From: Treponema sp.
GTDB lineage: Bacteria > Spirochaetota > Spirochaetia > Treponematales > Treponemataceae
NCBI GenBank assembly: GCA_017934745.1
Contig: JAGBIY010000047.1
Span: 1-64,000, forward strand
DNA: 64,000 nt
Direction: 5' to 3'
Shown: positions 35,125 through 43,937 of the stretch, in pieces
How the letters are laid out: each line of letters begins with the position of its first letter
How positions within the stretch are numbered: position 1 is the first letter of the stretch
Notes under the pieces: generated by a model
Told to the model about the DNA's origin: nothing
The model's database searches: none
The model's input: only the letters and a program-made list of their open reading frames with translations
Position numbers and translations under genes: made by a program

Positions 35125-35928
35125 ATGAAGTTGATAAAAGTTTTCGCCGCCGTCTGTCTGTTGGGAAGCGCGTTCTGTTCCTGCAAGACATTGGATTCAA
35201 AAGAGAAGCCGTCAAAGACCGAACCGAAGAAGGTCGAGAAGCCGGAGACAGTGACATTTCCCTCGAAGGACGGTATTCCCGTCACCGCGGACCTCTACAT
35301 GGCATACGGAAGGGACGCGCCTCTCATCCTCCTGTGCCACAGGGCGAACTGATCCAGGGGGGAATATCTTGAAATCGCGCCGAAGCTCAACCTTTTGGGG
35401 TTCAACGCAATCGCAATCGACCAGCGTTCAGGAAAGACAAAGAACGAAATCGACAACGCGACGAAGCTTGCCGCGGAAGCAGCGGGAAAAGGCACGACCT
35501 ACCTCGACGCGGTGCAGGACATCCAGTCGGCAATCGAATACGCCTCGAAACTTTCGAAGAGGAAAATCATACTCTGGGGTTCATCGTATTCTTCAAGTCT
35601 CGGATTCGTGCTGGCCAAGTCGAACCAAGACAAAATAGCGGCATACCTCGCATTCTCGCCGGGAGAATACTTCACAGACCTCGGAAAGCCCGCCGACTGG
35701 GTCGCGTCAGAAGCGAAGGATTTGAAAGTTCCGTCGTTCGTCACATCGCGGCCGTCGGAGCGCAAAGACGCAAAGCCAATCTTCGACGCGATAGAAAACA
35801 AGGACAAGACGTACTTCGTGCCGGAAACGGACAGCAAGCACGGTTCCCAGGCACTCTATGAAGCCACTGTCGGAAACGAGGCGAGCTGGAAAGCGGTGGA
35901 AGCGTTCCTTGGAAGATTCAGCGAATAA
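35125..35928 (+). pseudogene. Alpha/beta-hydrolase lipoprotein gene interrupted by in-frame TGA
   Basis: One continuous frame of 268 codons including the stop, broken only by TGA at 35350-35352. The first 75 codons give a lipoprotein signal peptide (VCLLGSAFCSCK) and the start of an alpha/beta-hydrolase domain (LILLCHRAN). After the TGA the frame goes on with SRGEYLEIAPKLNLLGF and AIDQRSG, a nucleophile-elbow-like ILWGSSYSSSLGF and an acid/His region to a proper stop. Family relatives usually have Trp or a small residue at the TGA position, so TGG-to-TGA is the simplest change. Options are recent nonsense mutation, base-calling error, or read-through/selenocysteine. AAGGAG precedes the ATG. 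Confidence 0.7.
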
Positions 35929-35954
35929 GCAGACTTCGACATCGTAAAATTTTC

Positions 35955-35994
35955 ACTGCGGCTGGAAACGCCTCCTTTTCCAGCCGCAGTTTTT
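35955..35994 (+). terminator. Rho-independent terminator after the hydrolase gene
   Basis: ACTGCGGCTGGAAA pairs with TTTCCAGCCGCAGT, followed by TTTT. Confidence 0.9.
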
Positions 35995-36022
35995 ATGCTC
36001 TAATAGTGCCTACAGGAGACAG

Positions 36023-36919
36023 ATGGAATATTCGACAACAGCTATGAATTCCGAGAAATTGAGGGTCGAACCCGTTTTCGTGACCGAAGAGGTTTCAGGA
36101 AGGGAAATCGACGAGAACGTGGGGGACAGGTTCAGGGTGATTCTCTTCACGGAAGGAAACTTCACGGCTGGAATCAACGGCGACCACATTCATGTCATTT
36201 CGCCCGCGGTGATGTGTCTGAACGAAAACGACAGGATAACGATTCCCGGCAGCGACACCACGCGAATAAAATGCAGGCAGTTCTTGTTCAGTCCTCGTTT
36301 TCTCAACAAAAAACTCAATTTCGAGAACATACTTGAAAAAGGACCGGACGCGGAAAGCGAAGTCGTGGAAAACAGGATGATTCTCAAGACGCACATCGAC
36401 AGCATGGAATTGAATTATTTCCGATACATAAAACCGGAGGATTGGGCGCGCATAAACGATTTGATGGAAAAGGCCAGGTTCCAGCTCACAGCGCAGGATT
36501 CGGGATGGTGGCCATGCAAGACGCGCTCGTTCTTGACGGAGCTTCTGTTCTTCAACGCCCAGCTTTTCGAACTCAGACAGAACGAAAGCAAGGAAGTCTC
36601 CCCGTCTGCGGTCAGCGCGAGCTTCAAGCCCATGCTGGACTACATCGCGCGCTCATACGACAAGAAGATAACGCTGGAAGACCTCTCGCAGAGATTCGGA
36701 ACGAACAGGACAGACCTCAACAAACTCTTCAAGAAAGAGACAGGAATGACGGCAATCAAGTATGTAATCGACCTCAGGCTCAGAATCGCGCGCTCGCTCC
36801 TAAAGGACACCGACCTTCCAGTCGAGCGCATAGCCGAGCAAACCGGATTCGCGGACTCCCCCCACCTTGAGCGTCTTTTCAAGCAGAAGTACAAAATGAT
36901 TCCGGGCGATGCGAGATAG
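36023..36919 (+). CDS. AraC-family transcriptional regulator
   Basis: A 298-residue regulator: an N-terminal cupin-like ligand domain (about residues 25-100) and a C-terminal double HTH (ITLEDLSQRFGTNRTDLNKL; LPVERIAEQTGFADSPHLER; final FKQKYKMIPGDAR). AGGAG lies 4 bases before ATG 36023. The target is unknown; neighbours are the interrupted hydrolase and the CapA-like gene. Confidence 0.88.
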   Translation: MEYSTTAMNSEKLRVEPVFVTEEVSGREIDENVGDRFRVILFTEGNFTAGINGDHIHVISPAVMCLNENDRITIPGSDTTRIKCRQFLFSPRFLNKKLNFENILEKGPDAESEVVENRMILKTHIDSMELNYFRYIKPEDWARINDLMEKARFQLTAQDSGWWPCKTRSFLTELLFFNAQLFELRQNESKEVSPSAVSASFKPMLDYIARSYDKKITLEDLSQRFGTNRTDLNKLFKKETGMTAIKYVIDLRLRIARSLLKDTDLPVERIAEQTGFADSPHLERLFKQKYKMIPGDAR

Positions 36920-36963
36920 GGGGAAATGGCAGTCGGGTCATTGCAGAAACTAAGCTTTTTCTG

Positions 36964-36972
36964 TGATAGAAT
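36964..36972 (+). promoter_or_regulatory. Extended -10 of the CapA-like gene, leaderless geometry
   Basis: TGA-TAGAAT ending 6 bases before ATG 36979. A TTGCAG lies 20 bases upstream of the -10, a long spacing. Confidence 0.55.
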
Positions 36973-36978
36973 CGAAAA

Positions 36979-38337
36979 ATGTTTTCAAAAAAGTACACAA
37001 AATCGTTTTTTACAATGCCAACGGCGGCCCTCTTGCTTCTGTTGGCTTTTTCCTGCGCCACGCCCGCGAATGTGAACACGGACTTGTCCGGCGGAGAACG
37101 CGGGAACACTGAGCAGAACCAAGCGCAGACTGAAAATCACGGCGACAAGGAAGCGGAAAAGGCGAAGAAAGCCGAGGAAGCCAAAAGAAAAGAGCTTGAG
37201 AGGAAACTCCAGAACGCATCGTCCACAATCGACATGCTCTTCGCCGGGGACGTGATGGCGCACGAGGAGAACTTCAAGCCCGGAAGATTCGACAGGATTT
37301 GGAAATACGTCGCCCCAAAAATCCAGGCGGCCGATTTGGCGTTCTGCAACCTCGAAAGCCCGGTCATGGATTCAAAAAAGTGGATGTCCTACCCCACCTT
37401 CAACATGCACACGAGCTACGTCGAAGAGGCCATCAAGGCGGGTTTCGACGTGTTCTCGCTCGCGAACAACCACACGAACGACCAATACCTCAAGGGAATC
37501 AACTCCACGAGGGAATATTTCAAGAGCAGGAACGACGTCTGGGCTGCGGGATTGAGGGAAAAACCGGACGGGCCGCTCACCTACCAGATTGTCGAAAAGG
37601 AAGTGGAGCTGAAAGACGAGAACGGAAACGCGATTTTGGCGAAAGACGAAAGCGGGAACGAAAAGCCGATGACCGACAAATGGCGAATCCTTTTCGTGGC
37701 GATGACGGAGCTTTTGAACAGGAACGACTACGAAAGCTACATCGACCACTATCCGAGGAACAGGCGGACGCAGTTCAAGGAAGCGTTGAAGAAACTCAGA
37801 AGCGAGAACGAGCACGATTTGTTCATCGTGTCGGTGCACACGGACGAGCCTGAATACGTGCTCAAAGTCTCGGCCGACCACCGCTCGTTCTGCCACCAGC
37901 TCATAGACGAGTGCGGGGTCGACATCGTATGGGGGAACCACCCCCACGTCGTGCAGGAATGGGAGAAAGTCGAGACCAAGGACAAGAGGGACGCGTTCAT
38001 AATGTACGCGAACGGAAACACAATCTCCGGGCAGAGGCGGACGCAGCACTTCGACAATCCGGGCGATAGCTTCGACTACAGGGGCGAAGGGATTTTCATG
38101 GAGCTTTCATTCGAGAAGAGGCGCGTAAAAAAAGACGGAGAGAAGAAATCCACGCTCAAAAAGACGAAGGCGAGCCTCATAACGGTCATGGTGGCGGCAG
38201 ACGACAGATACGTAATCAGATTCCTGGACGACAGGCTTTTGGAAGTGCTTGACGAGGCCGAATACCTTCAATGGAAGGACTATCTCTCAAAGCGGAAGAA
38301 GCTAATGGAATCCTACCTGCCAAAAGGGGACTGGTGA
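36979..38337 (+). CDS. CapA-family (PgsA-like metallophosphatase fold) lipoprotein
   Basis: A 452-residue protein with a signal peptide and lipobox-like LLAFSCA (Cys at about residue 26), a charged Lys/Glu/Ala linker, then a CapA domain: MLFAGDVMAH, FCNLESPVMD, SLANNHTND and WGNHPHVVQ metal-site motifs. The usual HWG-type motif appears as SVHTDEPE. CapA proteins act in poly-gamma-glutamate export or as surface phosphatases; no other pgs genes are here. No Shine-Dalgarno sequence; the start is probably leaderless. Confidence 0.8.
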   Translation: MFSKKYTKSFFTMPTAALLLLLAFSCATPANVNTDLSGGERGNTEQNQAQTENHGDKEAEKAKKAEEAKRKELERKLQNASSTIDMLFAGDVMAHEENFKPGRFDRIWKYVAPKIQAADLAFCNLESPVMDSKKWMSYPTFNMHTSYVEEAIKAGFDVFSLANNHTNDQYLKGINSTREYFKSRNDVWAAGLREKPDGPLTYQIVEKEVELKDENGNAILAKDESGNEKPMTDKWRILFVAMTELLNRNDYESYIDHYPRNRRTQFKEALKKLRSENEHDLFIVSVHTDEPEYVLKVSADHRSFCHQLIDECGVDIVWGNHPHVVQEWEKVETKDKRDAFIMYANGNTISGQRRTQHFDNPGDSFDYRGEGIFMELSFEKRRVKKDGEKKSTLKKTKASLITVMVAADDRYVIRFLDDRLLEVLDEAEYLQWKDYLSKRKKLMESYLPKGDW

Positions 38338-38374
38338 ACGTCAAAAAACGGCGAGGAAAAAAGAAACGATTTTC

Positions 38375-38383
38375 TGCTATAAT
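38375..38383 (+). promoter_or_regulatory. Extended -10 upstream of the helicase gene
   Basis: TGC-TATAAT, about 70 bases before ATG 38456. The leader is A-rich with AGGA 8 bases before the ATG. Confidence 0.5.
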
Positions 38384-38455
38384 AATTTTTTCAGCACACA
38401 AGAAAAAGAAACACAAACCTTTAGGGAAAAATAGAAAACATATAGGAAAACATAG

Positions 38456-41065
38456 ATGGATTATCAGAAACTACCAGTTTACGAACAGAAGGAAAAAATC
38501 CTTGAATCGCTCAAGAACAACCAAGTGATAGTCGTGCAGAGCCCCACAGGCTCTGGAAAGACGACACAGATACCGGTCATCCTGCACGAGGCCGGCTACT
38601 CCGAGAACGGCATGATAGCAGTCACGCAGCCGAGAAGAATCGCGGCGTTGAGCGTGTCGGAATTCATAGCCAAGCAGCTGGGGACGACATATCCGGGTCT
38701 TGTCGGCTACAAGATGAGGTTCGACGACAAGACGGACGCAACAACGAAAATCAAAATCATGACGGACGGAATCCTCTTGCAGGAGATGAAGCTCGACCCG
38801 TGGCTGCACAACTACTCGGTGATGATGGTCGACGAGGCGCACGAGAGAAGCCTGAACATCGACTTCGTGCTCGGCCTTTTGAAGCGCGTTCTGCAGGCGC
38901 GGCCGGAATTCAAGGTGATTGTGTCGAGCGCGACGATGAACGCGGAGGCCTTCTCCAAATACTTCAACGACGCTCCGATTGTCACGATAGACACGCAGAC
39001 GTTCCCGGTCACGATGATTTACGACCCGCCGGAAGGAAAGACGACCACATCGACAGCAATCGGCTCGGAACTGCTCCTGCAGAAAATCGAGACGACAGTC
39101 GAGCGTGTCATCGACAACGGGGAAAAGGGCGACATCCTCATCTTCCTTCCAGGAGAGAAAATCATCAAGGACTGCGTGCAGCGGCTCTCCTACTCGCCCG
39201 TCAGGCACAAGCTCCACATAATCCCGCTCTACGGCAGACTTCCGAAAGAGGAGCAGGAGCGCGTTTTCGAAAAAGCGCCGCTCGGAAAGCGCAAGGTCGT
39301 CATCTCCACGAACATCGCTGAGACTTCGGTCACGATAAACGGAATAACGACGGTAATCGACTCGGGACTCGCGAAGCTCAACTTCTACTCGCCCAAAACG
39401 TACACGTCGTCGCTAATCGAAACGCCGGTGAGCAAAGCGAGCTGCAACCAGAGAAGAGGAAGGGCCGGCCGAACGCAAGCGGGAACCTGCTACCGCCTCT
39501 ACAAAAGGGAAGACTTCGAGAGGCGCGACGAATACACGACGGAGGAAATCCACAGGACGGACTTGAGCGAGGTCGTGCTTCGGATGTCGGAACTCGGAAT
39601 CACGGAATTCGGCCAATTCGACTTCATCTCGCCGCCTGACGCGGCCGGAATACAGGGCGCGATAGAGACGCTCAACTTCCTCGGCGCGCTCGAAAGCGAC
39701 AACACGCTCTCAAAAATCGGAAAGATGATGGTGGAATTCCCGCTTGAGCCTAGAATCAGCAGAATCATCGTAGAAAGCATAATGAGATACCCGGACGTGC
39801 TCGAGGAGACGCTCATCGCAGCCGCGTTCATGAGCACGCACTCTCCATTCATACTGCCGCCGGGAGAGGAGATGGAGGCGAGGAAGGCGCACCACTCTTT
39901 CCGCGACATGCAGGGCGATTTCGTGAGCTACGTCAAGCTTTTCAGAACGTACATGACGATGAAGAACAAGGCGAGGTTCTGCCAGAACAACTACCTAGAC
40001 GAGAAAGTGATGGCGGAAATCGAGAACATCAAGAAGCAGCTCGAAGAGGAAATCAACCACATGGGAATCCCGATAACGTCCGGTGGCTCCATGGACGACT
40101 ACCTCTGCTGCATCTCGTCGGGCCTCATCCAGTTCGTCTGCATCCGCGAGGGACGAGAAAGCTACCGCTCGCTCACGGCGGACCACATCTCAATTCACCC
40201 CGGAAGCTCCATGTTCAAGACCGACCCGCTCTACATCGTCGCGGGCGAAATCGTCAGGACGTCGAGGACATTCGCTTCTTCGGTCTCCCCTCTCACAAAG
40301 TCGCTCGTCAACAGAATTTCTCCTGAACTCGAAGAAAAACTCAACGCGGCAAGGGGAAGCAAAAAGACGCTCACCGGAAGCTACGAATTCAACGGGACGA
40401 ATTTCTCGGACTTCAAGGGAAAGAAGCTCGGAAAGGACGACGGAATCTTCGGAGGGAAGCTGAGCAAGGAAGAGAAGGAGAAGCAGAAGAAGAACGACAG
40501 CGAAATCACTTTCGGCGGAATAACGTTCAAAATCGAGAAGGAGAAAGGCAAGAAGATTCTCGTCATGCCTCTCGAGCACCTCAAGGCCGCGCTGGAGCAG
40601 GAAAAAGACCAGAACAAGCTGGCGCAGGTCGCGGGAATCAGAGGCCGCCTCAAAATCGGCAAGTACGAGCTGATGAACGGAGAAAAGGCCGAAGTCATCT
40701 TCAAGGTCGCCAAGACGCTGAACCTCAAGCCGCTCTCGGAAGGCGAATATCCGAAGAACCTCAACATAAACATAAACGAGGAAGGCGGCAAGGAACTTTT
40801 GATGAGAAACCTGAAATTCGCGATGAGGATAATCGCCGCCAAGCAGAAGAAGGGAAAGAAGCAGAACGAATACGGCTTCGTCACCCTCCACTCGGACAGC
40901 AGGGGCACATACTGGTTCAAAATCAGCAGGGGCTTCCCGACCGCGTTGAACGAGACGCTCGCTTCTCTTGAGACTTTGGTCGACGAGAACATGCAGCTTT
41001 CTGACGAGCAGAAGGAAACCGCGAACTCGCTATACAGGACGGTGAATTCGCTGTTCAACGAATGA
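38456..41065 (+). CDS. DEAH-box ATP-dependent RNA helicase, HrpA-like
   Basis: An 869-residue helicase: motif I SPTGSGKTTQIP, Ia TQPRRIAA, II DEAH, III SSATM, V STNIAETSVTI and VI QRRGRAGRTQAGTCYRL, followed by HA2/ratchet and OB-fold regions. The last 200 residues are Lys-rich and diverge from E. coli HrpA, which is much longer. It should unwind RNA-RNA or ribosome-bound RNA in the cytoplasm. Followed by manC after 37 bases. Confidence 0.9.
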   Translation: MDYQKLPVYEQKEKILESLKNNQVIVVQSPTGSGKTTQIPVILHEAGYSENGMIAVTQPRRIAALSVSEFIAKQLGTTYPGLVGYKMRFDDKTDATTKIKIMTDGILLQEMKLDPWLHNYSVMMVDEAHERSLNIDFVLGLLKRVLQARPEFKVIVSSATMNAEAFSKYFNDAPIVTIDTQTFPVTMIYDPPEGKTTTSTAIGSELLLQKIETTVERVIDNGEKGDILIFLPGEKIIKDCVQRLSYSPVRHKLHIIPLYGRLPKEEQERVFEKAPLGKRKVVISTNIAETSVTINGITTVIDSGLAKLNFYSPKTYTSSLIETPVSKASCNQRRGRAGRTQAGTCYRLYKREDFERRDEYTTEEIHRTDLSEVVLRMSELGITEFGQFDFISPPDAAGIQGAIETLNFLGALESDNTLSKIGKMMVEFPLEPRISRIIVESIMRYPDVLEETLIAAAFMSTHSPFILPPGEEMEARKAHHSFRDMQGDFVSYVKLFRTYMTMKNKARFCQNNYLDEKVMAEIENIKKQLEEEINHMGIPITSGGSMDDYLCCISSGLIQFVCIREGRESYRSLTADHISIHPGSSMFKTDPLYIVAGEIVRTSRTFASSVSPLTKSLVNRISPELEEKLNAARGSKKTLTGSYEFNGTNFSDFKGKKLGKDDGIFGGKLSKEEKEKQKKNDSEITFGGITFKIEKEKGKKILVMPLEHLKAALEQEKDQNKLAQVAGIRGRLKIGKYELMNGEKAEVIFKVAKTLNLKPLSEGEYPKNLNININEEGGKELLMRNLKFAMRIIAAKQKKGKKQNEYGFVTLHSDSRGTYWFKISRGFPTALNETLASLETLVDENMQLSDEQKETANSLYRTVNSLFNE

Positions 41066-41102
41066 GAATACAAATGATTTTAAATTTCACAGGAGTTACA
41101 AA

Positions 41103-42509
41103 ATGACACTGATACCAGTCGTTCTTTCTGGTGGAAGCGGGACAAGGCTTTGGCCGCTTTCGAGGGCTTCTTTTCCGAAGCAGCTTTTGAAATTGATTTC
41201 GGACTCGACGATGATACAGAGCACGGTGGACAGGTTGAAGGGGCTTTCTGTTTCAGACCCGATTGTGGTCTGCAACGAGAACCACAGGTTCATCATCGCG
41301 GAGCAGCTCATGGAAATCGGAGTGAAAAAGCCTTCCATAATCCTTGAGCCAATCGCCAAGAACACGGCACCCGCCATCGCCGCGGCCTGCCTGCAGGCGA
41401 AGAAAATCGACAAGGACGCTGTGGTTGTCGTCCTCCCGTCCGACCACGACATAAAGGACAAGGAGACCTTCCAGAACGCCGTGACGACCGCGGCCGAGGA
41501 AGCCATGAACGGAAGCCTCGTCACGTTCGGAATCAAGCCGACGCATCCGGCGACTGGCTATGGCTACATCAACGCGGAAAAATCGGACGGAAAAGTTCTG
41601 CCTCTCAAAAAATTCGTCGAAAAACCCGATTTCGACACGGCAAAGAAGTATGTCGAATCAGGCGACTATTTCTGGAATTCAGGAATGTTCATCTTCAAGG
41701 CCGAATCGTTCATCGAGGAAGTCAAGAAGTTTGACAATTCGATATACGAAATCACGCTCGCCTCGTTCGAGAAGGCCTCGGTCGATTTGGACTTCATCAG
41801 GCTTGAGAAGGAGAGCTTCTCGAAGAACCCTTCGATATCAATCGACTACGCCGTAATGGAAAAGACAAGCAGGGGCAAGGTAGTCCCGCTCGACGCAGGC
41901 TGGAGCGATGTCGGCTCGTGGTCTTCGCTCTGGGACGTCTCGGAGAAAGACGAAAACGGCAACGTCATCAAGGCGGACGCGGTTGAAATCGGACTCAAGG
42001 ACTCGTTCGTCTACAGCAAGAAGACGGTCGCCGCAATCGGTTTGAAGGACGTCGTGATTGTGGACACGAAGGACGCGCTCTTGGTCGCCGACAAGTCAAA
42101 ATCCGAGAACGTGAAGGAAATCGTGGACAAGCTCAAGGAGATGAAGAATCCGGTTGCGACCGAATCGAGCGTCGGCTACAGGCCATGGGGAACGTACGAG
42201 ACGATAGAGCTTGGAAAGAGATACAGGGTGAAGCACATCATCGTGAAGCCCGGACAGAAGCTCAGCGTGCAGCTCCACTACCACAGGGCGGAGCACTGGA
42301 TAATCGTGTCTGGAACCGCGAAAGTGCGGAACGGCGACAGGGAATTCATCCTCACGGAAAACCAGTCGACCTTCATTCCGCTAGGAACGGTGCACAACAT
42401 CGAAAATCCGGGCAAACTCCCGCTCGAATTCATCGAAGTGCAGTCGGGCGGATACCTCGAAGAAGACGACATCGTCCGCTTCGAGGACATCTACGGAAGA
42501 TGCAAATAA
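41103..42509 (+). CDS. manC: Mannose-1-phosphate guanylyltransferase / mannose-6-phosphate isomerase
   Basis: A 468-residue bifunctional type II enzyme: an N-terminal GDP-mannose pyrophosphorylase (LSGGSGTRLWPLSRASFPKQ; LPSDHDI; KKFVEKPD) and a C-terminal cupin isomerase domain (QLHYHRAEHWIIVSGTAKV; FIPLGTVHNIENPG). It supplies GDP-mannose for surface glycans. AGGAG lies 7 bases before ATG 41103. Confidence 0.92.
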   Translation: MTLIPVVLSGGSGTRLWPLSRASFPKQLLKLISDSTMIQSTVDRLKGLSVSDPIVVCNENHRFIIAEQLMEIGVKKPSIILEPIAKNTAPAIAAACLQAKKIDKDAVVVVLPSDHDIKDKETFQNAVTTAAEEAMNGSLVTFGIKPTHPATGYGYINAEKSDGKVLPLKKFVEKPDFDTAKKYVESGDYFWNSGMFIFKAESFIEEVKKFDNSIYEITLASFEKASVDLDFIRLEKESFSKNPSISIDYAVMEKTSRGKVVPLDAGWSDVGSWSSLWDVSEKDENGNVIKADAVEIGLKDSFVYSKKTVAAIGLKDVVIVDTKDALLVADKSKSENVKEIVDKLKEMKNPVATESSVGYRPWGTYETIELGKRYRVKHIIVKPGQKLSVQLHYHRAEHWIIVSGTAKVRNGDREFILTENQSTFIPLGTVHNIENPGKLPLEFIEVQSGGYLEEDDIVRFEDIYGRCK

Positions 42510-42528
42510 GCAAGTGACAAGAAAACAA

Positions 42529-42560
42529 AGCCTGTCCAACACAAAAACATTGGACAGGCT
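42529..42560. terminator. Hairpin between convergent manC and pncB
   Basis: AGCCTGTCCAA/TTGGACAGGCT, an 11-base perfect stem with a 10-base loop. The minus side is followed by TTGTTTTC, so it best terminates pncB and may also serve manC. Confidence 0.7.
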
Positions 42561-42578
42561 CAAAGCAAAAAATATGAT

Positions 42579-43820
42579 TCAGCGCAGTTGCGTCTTTCCT
42601 TCGTTCTCAAGTCGCCACTTGATGCAGCGGTTCAGGTAGTCGACATACTCCTCGTTCTTGCACATGCCCTTGCCCTGGACGTCGGATATCTTGGCGACAT
42701 CCTGCCCGTTGCACTTCGTCACCTTCATGACGATGTTCAAGGCAGGAACGTCGGTGTCGTTCGATATGTACGTCCCTATCCCGAACGCGACGCGCGACTT
42801 GTCCTTGAAATATCCATAGAGCTTGGACGCGCGCTCGAAGTCGAGACTGTCGCTGAACAGCAGGGTCTTGGACTTCGGGTCGAGTCCGAGTTTTTCATAG
42901 TGGCGAATCATCTTCTCGCCCCACTCGTACGGGTCGCCCGAATCGTGGCGCACGCCTGAGAAGAGTGTCGCGTATGTGAGCTGGAAGTCGCGGAGGAAGC
43001 AGTCGGTCGTTATGGTGTCGGTCAGCGCGGTTCCGTTCAGGACTCCGTACTCCTTCACCCATGCGTCCAGGGCGTACCAGTTGGAATAGGCGGGGTTGTG
43101 CTTGTGGTTGCCCTGCCCGGAGCACATTATCCACTCGTGAGCCATCGTGCCGACGGGGGTCACTCCGTATTTCTTCGCCAGTTCCACGTTGCTCGTTCCC
43201 ACGAAGTTCGAATCCTTGAAAGAGGCGTTGTTCTCCTTCAACATCCTCACCGCCAAATCCTGCGCCTTCAGTGAAAGCCTTCTCCTCAAGCCGAATTCGC
43301 TGAAATTTCCGAGATTGTACTTTCCGTCGACCAAAGCCTGCACCTTCTCCGTCAGTTTTCTCTCGAACTGCCTCTGAAGCTCGTCCTCGTCGTATGCAAA
43401 GCGGAAGTACACTTCGTTCACAATCGCGAGAATCGGAATCTCGTACATCGAAGTGTTGAGCCAGGTTCCGCTCGCCTCGATGTTCAAGCCGCACTCGGCG
43501 TTGTCGTCAATCGTGAAGTCCTCGAACCTAGCGTGCCAGAGTCTGAGGAAATCCACATACGACCCCTTTATCCACCTGATTTTGTCGAGATAGGAAAGCT
43601 CGTCCTCCGTGAACCTGAGGGAGCAGAAGAGTTTCACCTGCCTCTTTATCTCCTCCACCATCTCCTTCGTGAAATGAACGTCCTTGTTCCTGCACTTGAA
43701 CGTCCATGTCGTCTTGTACTCGCTGAACTGGTGGTAAATCGCCTGCCCCATCGAGAATTTGTAGGCGTCCTCCGACAGCAGACTCGTTATGATTTGCGAC
43801 ATGTTCCTTTCGTTGGCCAT
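42579..43820 (-). CDS. pncB: Nicotinate phosphoribosyltransferase
   Basis: A 413-residue enzyme converting nicotinate and PRPP to nicotinate mononucleotide in NAD salvage. Motifs: LLSEDAYKFSMGQAIYHQF, the GTMAHEW His segment, SGVRHDSGDPYEWGEK and LLFSDSLDFE. AAGGAGG stands 6 bases before ATG 43820, which decides the start. It has its own promoter with an overlapping palindrome, suggesting NAD- or nicotinate-responsive repression. Confidence 0.93.
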   Translation of the reverse strand: MANERNMSQIITSLLSEDAYKFSMGQAIYHQFSEYKTTWTFKCRNKDVHFTKEMVEEIKRQVKLFCSLRFTEDELSYLDKIRWIKGSYVDFLRLWHARFEDFTIDDNAECGLNIEASGTWLNTSMYEIPILAIVNEVYFRFAYDEDELQRQFERKLTEKVQALVDGKYNLGNFSEFGLRRRLSLKAQDLAVRMLKENNASFKDSNFVGTSNVELAKKYGVTPVGTMAHEWIMCSGQGNHKHNPAYSNWYALDAWVKEYGVLNGTALTDTITTDCFLRDFQLTYATLFSGVRHDSGDPYEWGEKMIRHYEKLGLDPKSKTLLFSDSLDFERASKLYGYFKDKSRVAFGIGTYISNDTDVPALNIVMKVTKCNGQDVAKISDVQGKGMCKNEEYVDYLNRCIKWRLENEGKTQLR

Positions 43821-43839
43821 GAACCGCCTCCTTTTTTTT

Positions 43840-43883
43840 GTTATTATTAAATCGATAATAACATATAAATATTCAAATTGCAA
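43840..43883 (-). promoter_or_regulatory. pncB promoter and operator-like palindrome
   Basis: Minus strand TTGCAA (43878-43883), spacer 17, TATTAT (43855-43860). A perfect inverted repeat GTTATTAT-n7-ATAATAAC (43840-43862) includes the -10 box and the start-site region, so a repressor there would block transcription. Confidence 0.65.
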
Positions 43884-43884
43884 C

Positions 43885-43925
43885 AAAAAAAATCCGCCAT
43901 CCATTCAAAAATGAAAGAGCGGATT
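43885..43925 (-). terminator. Rho-independent terminator of the HEAT-repeat gene
   Basis: Minus strand AATCCGC and GCGGATT around a 21-base loop, followed by T residues. It nearly abuts the pncB -35 box. Confidence 0.7.
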
Positions 43926-43937
43926 CAAAATGAGAAA

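Noticed and set aside
35350..35352. TGA read as Trp because of an altered genetic code
   Set aside because: yicC, murG, atoS, folK and the channel gene all use TGA as a stop next to a following gene, so the standard code applies.
35350..35400. Selenocysteine insertion element after the TGA
   Set aside because: Only a wobble-rich long-loop pairing can be drawn; no compact hairpin of the bacterial SECIS type. Kept only as a test to run.
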